NCBI GenBank assembly: GCA_003157235.1
Contig: PMJC01000289.1
Span: 1-9,443, forward strand
DNA length: 9,443 nt
Source: Methanosarcina sp.
Lineage (GTDB): Archaea; Halobacteriota; Methanosarcinia; Methanosarcinales; Methanosarcinaceae
Direction: 5' to 3'
The notes beneath the pieces are model-generated. The model worked only from the letters and a program-made list of their open reading frames with translations, was not told where the DNA came from and did not search any database. The position numbers and the translations under genes were made by a program. The stretch's first letter is position 1, and every line of letters begins with the position of its first letter. Below are positions 1 to 6,488 of this stretch, in pieces.

Positions 1-1361
1 ACCCATCCGCCATCACTGAATTTAACCAATACCACTGATACCAATATCACAATTGTCATAAGCAGGCCCACACCATAGATTATTAATCTCCTCTTCCAGT
101 CTTTGACCTTCTTTTTAAATTCCCACCAATGGCGAACCATTCCTGCCTGGGATAGAATAAATGTTATGAAAACTGCTATACTGTAAAGGACTACCAAGCG
201 TTCAACCGATCCCTGGGTCAGGAAGACCATAATTAACGCTGAAATGCCCATTATCAATATGCCATTTTGAGTCACAAATCTATCACTTAGAGTTGCAAAT
301 TTAGTCGGAACCCATCTGTCTAGAGCCATATTTGCCAGGACGCGGGGACCATCTATAAATCCAGTCTGTGACGCTACAAATAATAGTCCTGCTTCTGAGA
401 TGAGAGTTGCTATTACAAAATAGTTACCCAGAGTTCCCCAAGACTTTGTCACATTTTCAAATAGGGTGGCATTCAAAGTTTTGCCAGGTTCATGGGCGAC
501 ATTGTAAAGTACATAAGCAAACATCAGTCCTGCTGCCATGAATGCCAGTGAAATCGCCATAAGACGCATGGTTCTCTTTGCTGTCTTCACTTTTGGTTCT
601 CTCATTACTGGTACTGCGTTACTTACGGCCTCAATTCCTGTATATGTCCCAGCTCCCATGCTATATGAATGCAGAATAATAAAAAGCAGCCCTATAATCC
701 CTATTCCAGATGTTACATCGTGGACATCGGTGACGGTATTATTCATCACTGTTGGTACGTTCGCTAAATGGGTAGAAAATACATATATTATTAATATAAC
801 ATGGGTAATTGCAAAAAGTGCAAATATTGGTATTAAAACTATAACTGATTCCTTTATCCCTCTCAAATTCAATAATATAAGTATCATGATCACAGAAAAA
901 GCGAACCACAATTTAGTTATTTGCCAATTTATAGGTAGAAAACTTAATACGGCTTCTACACCACTTGCTATTGAAATGGAAATTGTAAGTACATAGTCTA
1001 TCAGAAGTGCACAACCAGAAAGCATGCCAAGAGATGGCGATAGCAATTTGCTTGCAACTAAATATCCACCACCGCCCGTAGGAAATAACTCAACTATTTG
1101 CGAATAACTCGTACTAATTACAAAGATTGTCAATATAATGCCCATCGCAACAAATATGGCAAGATAAATATGCCCTCCTAATGCCAGATATGCTTCTGGC
1201 GGACCATATGATGAGGAAGACATTGCATCAGATCCCAGACCAACCCACGCAAAAAGTGATATCAAAGAAATTTTATGAAATATATTCGAATCTAATGGAT
1301 TACGTGGTGCTCCAATAATTGAAATCTTTAATTTTTTAATATATGTTCCAATATCTTGCAT
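1..1361 (-). CDS. KimA/YdaO-like APC-superfamily transporter, probable K+ uptake (partial, C-terminus off window)
   Basis: This frame is open from the left edge to an ATG at 1361, giving 453 residues plus two bases; the C-terminus lies outside. It is a hydrophobic multi-span protein of the APC superfamily (LeuT fold). Blocks match Bacillus subtilis KimA as I remember it: GSDAMSSSSYGPPEAY (43-58), PTGGGGYLVASK (94-105), LLIDYVLTISIS (119-130), YTGIEAVSNAVP (240-251), FIDGPRVLANMALDRWVP (335-352) and LYSIAVF (392-398). Residues reported for proton and K+ binding in KimA (D36, Y43, D117, T121, S125, T230, E233, Y377) appear to correspond to D45, Y52, D122, T126, S130, T241, E244 and Y393. Spacing within each block is kept. 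This favours a proton-coupled K+ importer over an amino-acid permease, the usual automatic label. The cytoplasmic C-terminal domain, where c-di-AMP acts in Bacillus, is not visible. An in-frame GTG six codons upstream (1377-1379) is an alternative start, but no ribosome site precedes it. Confidence 0.85.
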   Translation of the reverse strand, partial: MQDIGTYIKKLKISIIGAPRNPLDSNIFHKISLISLFAWVGLGSDAMSSSSYGPPEAYLALGGHIYLAIFVAMGIILTIFVISTSYSQIVELFPTGGGGYLVASKLLSPSLGMLSGCALLIDYVLTISISIASGVEAVLSFLPINWQITKLWFAFSVIMILILLNLRGIKESVIVLIPIFALFAITHVILIIYVFSTHLANVPTVMNNTVTDVHDVTSGIGIIGLLFIILHSYSMGAGTYTGIEAVSNAVPVMREPKVKTAKRTMRLMAISLAFMAAGLMFAYVLYNVAHEPGKTLNATLFENVTKSWGTLGNYFVIATLISEAGLLFVASQTGFIDGPRVLANMALDRWVPTKFATLSDRFVTQNGILIMGISALIMVFLTQGSVERLVVLYSIAVFITFILSQAGMVRHWWEFKKKVKDWKRRLIIYGVGLLMTIVILVSVVLVKFSDGGW

Positions 1362-1419
1362 TATTATTTCAGCCTTCACTCAATTTTTAATCATTTTGCT
1401 TGATTTTTTTTACATTTAG

Positions 1420-1429
1420 CTTATATAAG
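1420..1429 (-). promoter_or_regulatory. TATA box for the KimA-like transporter
   Basis: CTTATATAAG is a perfect 10-base palindrome and a good archaeal TATA element. On the minus strand its centre is about 64 bases before the ATG at 1361. Initiation about 25 bases downstream would fall near 1400 and give a leader of roughly 40 bases, enough for the weak GAGTGA ribosome-site match at 1376-1381. Being symmetric, the box could also serve the plus strand, but no plus-strand gene follows. Confidence 0.5.
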
Positions 1430-1854
1430 TATCATCAATATATAGCACACAGCTTAACGCTTAATTTGACATTAATCACTAAAGTTAATCCCAGCTGTCA
1501 AACAGAAATATTACGTAGTTGAACAAAGAATCAATAGAATTAACTTTCAAACAATATATAGTCTTCACATAAATTAGTTACATTTATAAATAAAAATCTG
1601 TAAAGTGCTTGAGAGGGAATGTACGAATACAAGAACAATTCTAAATGGCAATTCAATTAATTTATTATATATAAAACTATCTATATGACAACGGCCAATT
1701 TTTTAACCTTTTCCGGAAAAGTGTGATATAACAAAGACTTGAGTAAAGAATATGGATAACTAAATAAAAATATATACACAGTGATAACTACATTTTCATA
1801 GAAGAATTTAAAGAAAACTTAAAATAAACACTGGATCTGTTTACCATTAACCAC
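1430..1854. other. AT-rich intergenic stretch, no gene seen
   Basis: No frame in this stretch looks like a protein and no tRNA or other RNA gene was recognised. The only distinct items are a 14-base palindrome (1708-1721) and TATA-like runs such as the one near 1583-1595. No recognisable transposase piece was found here, so the remnant that starts at 1855 seems to end abruptly on this side. Confidence 0.5.
1708..1721. repeat. 14-bp perfect palindrome CTTTTCCGGAAAAG
   Basis: This perfect dyad without a spacer is more GC-rich at its centre than the AT-rich DNA around it. It could be an operator-like site or a small hairpin. There is no gene close enough to assign it to: the nearest start, that of the transporter, is about 350 bases away and upstream of its TATA box. 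Confidence 0.35.
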
Positions 1855-2084
1855 ATTTTATACAAACTTCATGGTATAATAGGCATGGATTATGAACTGA
1901 TCAGAAAATTCAAAACAACAACTATATAACTTCATTATTTGCAGGTAGATTTGTCAGAAAAAATGAAATAGTTTACAGAGAGAAAGGATACCTTGGAACA
2001 AAATCAAAAGGTTATGATGCAACAATGAAAAGAAAGTAAAAGAAAATCTTCTGGGAATGAGTATATATCAAGAAACAAGATTCT
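1855..2084 (+). pseudogene. IS5-type transposase remnant, C-terminal part (plus strand)
   Basis: Read on the plus strand with frame changes, this encodes ILYKLHGIIGMDYELIR, then KTTT, a stop, LHYLQVDLSEK, a frameshift, IVYREKGYLGTKSKGYDATM, and a faint ISRNK. The order matches the central and C-terminal part of IS5-type DDE transposases of methanogens (YKLH, ETTTASxHDSQVDLS, VVYRDRGYFGxKxxGYDATMKR, RISRKR). There are at least two stops and a frameshift. The motif that normally carries the second catalytic aspartate (YRDRG) reads YREKG, so the enzyme would be dead even if the frame were restored. The remnant ends near 2084, where the inverted N-terminal piece begins, and no later transposase motif follows. 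Recognition is by eye from family memory. Confidence 0.7.
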
Positions 2085-2129
2085 CAGCTCATAATTTCTG
2101 CCTATTATACCATGAAGTTTGTATAAAAT
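1855..2129. repeat. Inverted repeat inside the transposase remnant (arms 1855-1885 and 2099-2129)
   Basis: The two 31-base arms are exact reverse complements. Extending inward to 1900 and 2084 gives 42 matches in 46 positions. The spacer between the perfect arms is 213 bases. Both arms encode the same transposase segment (ILYKLHGIIG, then NYELR or DYELI) on opposite strands. This is therefore a duplicated coding segment in inverted orientation and not the terminal repeat of an element. Confidence 0.85.
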
Positions 2130-2668
2130 TTGACTTATCATTTTTTGTATCCAGGTTCCATCTATACTTCTTTCTTTTTTTTGATTCATTTTGTAGAGGC
2201 GTATTTACTTTTGCATGTCTAAAATCTGAATGGATAAAAGTAGAGTTCTTAGTCATTCCAGTTTTTATTTTTCCAACCAAGGCAATAAAGTTGAAGTTAC
2301 AATTATTTCCATATTTTATTCTTATTTGCAGTTATCAATAATTCTTTTCCCAAATGACAAGACTGTGGTACTGTCTGGTATTTACTCAGGAAAACCAAGA
2401 AATTTCCTGAATAAAATTCAATCTAATACGTTGGTTCTCAAGTTCAAAGCCTGATAAACCATGAAATTGCTGCAAAAAAGTATTCTAAACATAATGATTA
2501 TGTCAGCTTCAGTTATGCTTCAGTAAATTTTTTTATTTAAATATATGAACCCAAAAATGATGCTAAAATGTGTTCAATCAATTAAGCAATCAATCTCAGC
2601 AAGTATATCAACAACTATTTGAAGAGGTTGCATTTTTCTTTAAGAGCAAAATCAGTGAAGTTTTTCAT
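2085..2668 (-). pseudogene. IS5-type transposase remnant, N-terminal part (minus strand)
   Basis: Reading from an ATG at 2668 and allowing several frame changes gives MKNFTDFALKEK, DILAEIDCLID, EADIIIMFRIL, HGLSGFELENQ, FRKFLGFPE, IPDSTTV, STFIHSDFRHAKVNTPLQNE, SIDGTWIQK and ILYKLHGIIGRNYELR. In order these match the first half to two-thirds of an IS5-type transposase (FTDFALREEY, LAEIDSLIDW, VDVIVMFKMLVL, HGLSDPELE, FRKFLGFPE, IPDSTTVW, DATFIHSDPGHAKADTPRGNE, KDGTWTKK, YKLH). Multiple frameshifts and in-frame stops make it a clear pseudogene. The first catalytic aspartate (normally DATF) appears as asparagine (NSTF). The piece stops after the YKLH region, and the rest of the enzyme is found inverted at 1855-2084. 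Confidence 0.75.
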
Positions 2669-3084
2669 AAAAAAATTAATTTTAAAAAATTTAAACTCTT
2701 CAATACTCAACTGCATAGGATTTTATCGAAATTCTCCAGAGTTACAATACAGTAGTTTTCTTACTTTGAATATATTGAAGGAATCTATATAACTTTTTGT
2801 GAATAATTTCACTAAAATGTAACGCAAAAAAGAACCTGAGGAATAGATCATGGCTATAAATTGTTGAAAATAGTATACACCAAACTCTCTCTCTACATTT
2901 GCCTAAAAATGGAAGTATAATAATTTTCCAGATTTGATCAATGACTTAAGTTAACGCCTAAAAACCCTAAAAAAGCAAAAATTAAAAATATTTAACTAGC
3001 TAAATAAAAAATTGGAAAGAGAGCTAATATAAAGCCCTCACCCTTCATGTAGGTTGATGATTGATTAAACAGCCTCGATGCAGA
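2669..3084. other. AT-rich gap downstream of the M50 protease, no gene seen
   Basis: No protein-like frame or RNA gene was recognised. The stretch lies beyond the N-terminal end of the transposase remnant, and no matching terminal inverted repeat was found to mark its edge. For the protease, transcribed on the minus strand and ending at 3085, the minus strand here has T-rich runs (complement of the A run at 3006-3011 and of others near 2968-2991). These could act as an archaeal U-rich terminator. That assignment is weak. Confidence 0.4.
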
Positions 3085-4890
3085 TCAGATCCACTGTCCA
3101 ATAAAAGGTCCGAATATCATTAACATTAGAGAGAACATAATCAATATAGAAAATCCTGCTGTGACAGAGTTTGATATCTTTTCCGACATTGCTTCATTCA
3201 TTGTAAGCCTATATATAAAAGAATAAATAGAATCTTTAAATACATACCCTCCATCCAGGGGTACTGCAGGTAGACAGTTGAAAAGTCCTACATAGAAGTT
3301 CAGCCAACCAACCCAGAGCAAAGTATTTGCGACCCAGAAAATACCAACCCCTAAAGGTTCTGCCCAACCCACAGGATGATAAAATTGCATAATTACGCCT
3401 GAAAATCCGCGAAATCCTTCTCCTGCAAATCCATAAATAGGAAGTCCGAAAAGGATAACCCAACCTACGGGCACTGCGAGTAAGGAAGGTATTTGCTTTA
3501 AGGCTTCAAGATATAACTTTGCCTGTGGCATCCATAAAGAAATTCCAAGCATAGGGCACTCTATAATCCCTTTATTCCCGTAGCTAACTCCAAGAAAACC
3601 GTATTGACCTCCAACAGAATTAGAGGATAGTTTCACATCAAAAACAACAGTGCCATTTTTATTGATGTTGCCGGCATAGTTTTCAGGAGGTACCAGTTCA
3701 ACCTTTAAGGTCTGGTTTACCTGAGTTGTCTTCATGAAGTTTACGAAACTCGCAATACTGTACATTTTAACGTTATTTATCCGAACAATTACCATTCCGG
3801 TTTCAATTCCTGCAGCTTCTGCTGGACTTCCTTTAATAATCTCTCCTACTAACACTCCATTAAAGTAGTTTCTTGAAACTGAAGCTGTATTTAAATAGTA
3901 CACAGAACTAAGACCGTCTTTTTTGGCATGAATGCTTACAGGAACCCCGGGTTTGACCGTTTCAAGATATGTCATAAAGTCTAAAGATGTAGTGATATTC
4001 GTATCATCAACCTGCGTGATTATTACACCTTTCTGAATTCCTGCAAGACTAGCTGGGGAGCTTTCATTGACTTTTAAAACTACAGCGTCACTCAAAGGTG
4101 CAATTGCCCCAAGCACAGGTCCGAAAAAAAGGAGAAAAGCTATAAAAGCCACGGTAAAATTGGCCATAACCCCACTTGCAAGAATCCGCGTTCTTTGAGT
4201 CCTTGTGACAGCCTTTTCAGCCTTTATATAGGTTTTTTTAGCTTCAAATCCTTTATTTTTATCCCATTCACCCCATTTATTCCCTTTCTGCTCCCATTCC
4301 TCGATTTCCTCAATAGTAGCTGTGAGAGGCAGTTCTTTTTTTACTTTCTCCTTCTTTCCGAAAAGCTGTTCATCATCAGGCTCCGCAAAACCCCCGATTG
4401 GAACCAGAGCAAACAGGATTCCCATTGATTTAACCCTTATGCCTTCAACCCTGCAAAGAATCGCATGGGAGAACTCGTGCACAACAAGAGCTACTATTAG
4501 AGCAATGACTCCCCATGTGAAGGGAATGAATTCGTTTACTCCAGGGATCAGAAAAATATTTTTTGGGGAATTGTACTTTCCAGGCTCTGGCACATTTCCA
4601 TTTAGGAAGGAAACATAGAGCGTTAGGTCCGATAAAACGATGATCAGGAACATTGAAAGCATTCCTGCAAACATTATCAAGATTCCAAGGTTTGCAAAGT
4701 TTCTCCAGTAAAACTTAGGACGAGCCAATACATCCAACATTTTGAGACCTTTAGTTGTCCTGATCATAAGAATAGGAAGTGATCCAAAAGTGCTTATGTT
4801 ATACTTCTCAAGAGTACCCCTTTTGTCAAGAACGGAGACAACGAACCAGTATAGTAAAAAAATGCCCAATGCAATGTTTGTGCCATTCAA
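3085..4890 (-). CDS. M50-family (site-2-type) membrane zinc metalloprotease with two PDZ-like domains
   Basis: This 601-residue integral-membrane protein carries the zinc-binding HEFSH motif (H138, E139, H142) within a hydrophobic span. The second M50 motif, PLDGG (544-548, presumed zinc ligand D546), follows N538 and P541. A conserved-type ASGVMANF segment (238-245) opens a span. Membrane segments are suggested near 4-20, 66-90, 126-147, 236-262, 466-486, 515-545 and 577-598. Two PDZ-like domains lie between the catalytic motifs, around 265-335 and 345-402 (SPASLAGIQKG and SPAEAAGIETG). Such enzymes cut substrates within the membrane, often to release regulators; the substrate here is unknown. 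A highly charged loop (about 175-235) follows the first motif. The gene stands alone between two insertion-sequence remnants. Family assignment is strong, the physiological role open. Confidence 0.92.
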   Translation of the reverse strand: MNGTNIALGIFLLYWFVVSVLDKRGTLEKYNISTFGSLPILMIRTTKGLKMLDVLARPKFYWRNFANLGILIMFAGMLSMFLIIVLSDLTLYVSFLNGNVPEPGKYNSPKNIFLIPGVNEFIPFTWGVIALIVALVVHEFSHAILCRVEGIRVKSMGILFALVPIGGFAEPDDEQLFGKKEKVKKELPLTATIEEIEEWEQKGNKWGEWDKNKGFEAKKTYIKAEKAVTRTQRTRILASGVMANFTVAFIAFLLFFGPVLGAIAPLSDAVVLKVNESSPASLAGIQKGVIITQVDDTNITTSLDFMTYLETVKPGVPVSIHAKKDGLSSVYYLNTASVSRNYFNGVLVGEIIKGSPAEAAGIETGMVIVRINNVKMYSIASFVNFMKTTQVNQTLKVELVPPENYAGNINKNGTVVFDVKLSSNSVGGQYGFLGVSYGNKGIIECPMLGISLWMPQAKLYLEALKQIPSLLAVPVGWVILFGLPIYGFAGEGFRGFSGVIMQFYHPVGWAEPLGVGIFWVANTLLWVGWLNFYVGLFNCLPAVPLDGGYVFKDSIYSFIYRLTMNEAMSEKISNSVTAGFSILIMFSLMLMIFGPFIGQWI

Positions 4891-4897
4891 GGAAATT

Positions 4898-4902
4898 CTC
4901 CT
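4898..4902 (-). promoter_or_regulatory. Ribosome binding site AGGAG that fixes the protease TTG start
   Basis: On the minus strand AGGAG sits seven bases before the TTG at 4890. No in-frame ATG lies nearby; the ATG four bases into the gene is out of frame. The residues after the TTG (NGTNIALGIFLLYW) begin the first membrane span, as expected for a full N-terminus. This supports TTG as the true start. Confidence 0.7.
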
Positions 4903-4918
4903 AAATTATTAAGCTGAA

Positions 4919-4928
4919 CAAATATATA
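4919..4928 (-). promoter_or_regulatory. Possible TATA box of the protease gene (spacing doubtful)
   Basis: CTATATATTT on the minus strand, just outside the insertion-sequence end, is a fair TATA element. Its centre is only about 34 bases before the TTG, so initiation 25 bases downstream would fall around 4899, inside the ribosome site. Either initiation is slightly closer than usual or the real promoter lies further upstream within the insertion-sequence remnant. Confidence 0.3.
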
Positions 4929-4939
4929 GAGGATTTCGA

Positions 4940-4956
4940 GGCTCTGTAGAAATCCT
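4940..4956 (+). repeat. Left terminal inverted repeat of the insertion sequence
   Basis: GGCTCTGTAGAAATCCT reads inward here. It matches the right end read inward (GGCTATTTAGAAATCCT) at 15 of 17 positions. A GGCTCTGTAGAAAT-like end is, from memory, typical of methanogen insertion sequences carrying this transposase type. Confidence 0.7.
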
Positions 4957-5006
4957 TAATTTAATGCAAATTATTTCTACTATCTTTTTATTTACATTAT
5001 AGACGA

Positions 5007-5913
5007 TCAGTTTAAGTTTTGCTTCTTTGACTTTATTATTGAACTTTCTTGCCCGAAATATTTCTCCAAATACCTTTTGACAACAGAAGACGTTGTGTCC
5101 ACTATATTCCTGTGATTGTATTTAATTTTATCAAAGATTAAGTGCAACTGTCTTCTGATTTTTCCAAATTTTTTGTTCTCTTTCTTTTCTGCAGGTATAA
5201 TGGAGTCTATTCTTATTTCTTCTCTAATTAGGGAATGTATTTTTTTCTGAAACATATCCTTTATCCATCACATAACATTGAGATTTTCTTATCTTATTTG
5301 ATTGTTTTATCAGAGCATTTACATGTTTGATTTCTTGATATGTTTTTTGACTAATTTTCCATCCTAATGCTACATTTTTATCTGTGTTGAATGATATTGA
5401 AGTTTTCATGAAGCTCCTCCTAGCGTCCATGTTCTGTGGGAATAATAATAAATTGTATAGGAACTTGTAAATTCTGTTGAATCAATTGCTTTAATATATA
5501 TCATTTCTCCATGTGAGCAAAATAACTTTAAGTTTTTGACAAAAGGAAGTTAAACAGAGATGAAGGAATTCTGGATTCAAATTTTTAAATGTAGTGGAAT
5601 GGGGAATCTTATTAAGATCGAGTTTTTCGTTTATATTGTTCCTGAGGTCAATAAGTTCTATAAAATCACGATATTCAGTGATTATATATTCCTTCAATAA
5701 AACCAGAACAAAAAGTTGATGCTGGGTATAAATATGTTTGGAATATTTGCAGGAATAAATATCTATTCTGGAAGACTGAACAGTTTTAAGGCTGGTATCA
5801 ACAAATTTAATGTATTTATCGATTTCAATATTATGTTCTTCTTCATTTTTTTGTGGGGAAATATTGTAATATTTTATGGTACAATGTGTATAAAAATATG
5901 GGGCAATACACAA
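5007..5913 (-). pseudogene. Broken DDE transposase (IS4/IS5-like), at least three frameshifts
   Basis: Blocks in order on the minus strand are: IKFVDTSLKTVQSSRIDIYSC, QHQLFVLVLLKEYIITEYRDFIEL, KIPHSTTF; after a shift near 5528, IKAIDSTEFTSSY and YYSHRT; after a shift near 5425, RRSFMKTSISFNTDK and RKSQCYVMDKGYVSEK; after a shift at the seven-base run 5240-5246, IHSLIREEIRIDSIIP and NIVDTTSSVVKR. These correspond to a common Methanosarcina transposase of the DDE_Tnp_1 type. The first two catalytic aspartates seem present (AIDST, VMDKGY). The usual glutamate in the last block (VExxFSVxKR) is an aspartate. The C-terminus after that block looks degraded. The original start cannot be fixed: the open frame reaches an ATG at 5913 just inside the terminal repeat, but transposase-like sequence starts only near 5850. 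Confidence 0.8.
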
Positions 5914-5918
5914 CTTAG

Positions 5919-5935
5919 AGGATTTCTAAATAGCC
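5919..5935 (-). repeat. Right terminal inverted repeat of the insertion sequence
   Basis: Read on the minus strand this is GGCTATTTAGAAATCCT, the partner of the repeat at 4940-4956 with two mismatches. Confidence 0.7.
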
Positions 5936-6051
5936 GAAATTTCATTGTTTTTTTCAAAACTGGAGAACAAAAATAGGAAGATCAAAAAAATTCCTAATAA
6001 CATTAGATAATGCCAACTGAGGGAAAATAAGTTAAAATCATTTTAGCTGAT

Positions 6052-6061
6052 TGTATAATTA
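6052..6061 (+). promoter_or_regulatory. Possible TATA box for the TPR gene
   Basis: TGTATAATTA lies about 51 bases before the TTG at 6108. Initiation near 6081 would leave a leader of about 27 bases that includes the ribosome site at 6095-6103. The element is degenerate but the spacing is reasonable. Confidence 0.35.
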
Positions 6062-6094
6062 TCTATTTCTACCTTCCGGATCAATCTTCTAAAA

Positions 6095-6103
6095 AGGTGT
6101 GAT
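6095..6103 (+). promoter_or_regulatory. Ribosome binding site AGGTGTGAT that favours the TTG start at 6108
   Basis: AGGTGTGAT resembles the ideal AGGAGGTGAT. It ends four bases before the TTG at 6108. It overlaps the in-frame GTG at 6099, so that GTG is more likely part of the ribosome site than a start. The resulting N-terminus (MSFLDKLFKKK) looks natural. Confidence 0.6.
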
Positions 6104-6107
6104 ATTT

Positions 6108-6467
6108 TTGAGCTTCTTGGACAAGTTATTTAAAAAAAAAATTGAGGGAAAAACCGTCGAGGAATGGTACTGGACTGCAGTAGATGAAAATGATCCTGAA
6201 AAAAAGATAAAGTACTTTGATAAGGTTCTTGAATTGAAACCTAGTTTTGCTGGGGCTTTGAACCTCAGAGGACTTGAATTTGTTATCCTAACAAAGTACG
6301 AGGATGCAATTAACTCTTTTGATAAAGCTCTTGAAATAAGGCCCAGCTACTTGGAAGCAAAGTATAACAAAGAAGACGCAGAGACAGAATTAAGAAAGAT
6401 CAAGGCAGCAGAAAATCTTTGTGAAGAGGGAGAAGAAAAAACAGAGCAGAAAAATCCGAGTAGCTGA
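6108..6467 (+). CDS. Small tetratricopeptide-repeat (TPR) protein
   Basis: The product has 119 residues from the TTG start, without signal peptide or membrane span, so it is probably cytoplasmic. After a basic N-terminus (MSFLDKLFKKK) come two TPR-like units. The first is at about 16-46 (WYWTAV..., KIKYFDKVLELKPSF). The second, at 48-81, is clearer (AGALNLRGLEF, YEDAINSFDKALEIRPSY). A third helix starts at 82, and the tail from about 100 is acidic and polar. The FDKALEIRPSY block is a textbook TPR helix-B ending. TPR folds bind partner proteins; no enzymatic residues are seen and no partner is suggested by the neighbours. The gene runs alone on the plus strand between the insertion-sequence remnant and the convergent reductase gene, with only 21 bases between the two stop codons. 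Confidence 0.85.
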   Translation: MSFLDKLFKKKIEGKTVEEWYWTAVDENDPEKKIKYFDKVLELKPSFAGALNLRGLEFVILTKYEDAINSFDKALEIRPSYLEAKYNKEDAETELRKIKAAENLCEEGEEKTEQKNPSS

Positions 6468-6488
6468 ATTGTGGCGGAAGAAGCATAT

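Larger units (their letters stand above)
4940..5935 (-). mobile_element. Decayed ~1 kb insertion sequence with DDE transposase remnant
   Basis: The element is bounded by imperfect terminal inverted repeats (4940-4956 and 5919-5935; 15 of 17 positions match), giving a length of about 996 bp. This is normal for a one-gene insertion sequence. It encloses a single broken transposase on the minus strand. A target-site duplication could not be fixed with confidence. Its left end lies about 50 bases upstream of the protease start, so it may have displaced or replaced the original upstream region of that gene. Confidence 0.75.

Noticed and set aside
538..996. 152-codon plus-strand open frame
   Set aside because: It is antisense to the KimA-like transporter, whose minus-strand reading has clear family motifs throughout; the plus-strand translation has none.
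1620..1661. 13-codon plus-strand frame MYEYKNNSKWQFN after a GAGAGGG run
   Set aside because: The purine run directly abuts the ATG, leaving no proper spacing, and the product is too short to support.
2057..2454. Overlapping small plus-strand frames in the 2.0-2.5 kb region
   Set aside because: They are antisense to the N-terminal transposase remnant, which explains the sequence on the minus strand.
2570..2755. 61-codon plus-strand frame
   Set aside because: The first two-thirds are antisense to the transposase remnant start (MKNFTDFALKEK), and there is no ribosome site or family resemblance.
4195..4618. Plus-strand frames inside the protease region
   Set aside because: They are antisense shadows of the M50 protease, which has intact catalytic motifs on the minus strand.
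5240..5246. Seven-A run (minus strand) as a programmed frameshift site in the transposase
   Set aside because: Runs of A are used for programmed shifts in some insertion sequences. This copy has at least two other frameshifts and an altered catalytic block, so random decay explains it better.
5716..5976. 86-codon plus-strand frame
   Set aside because: It is antisense to the broken transposase and crosses the insertion-sequence end, so it cannot be a native gene.
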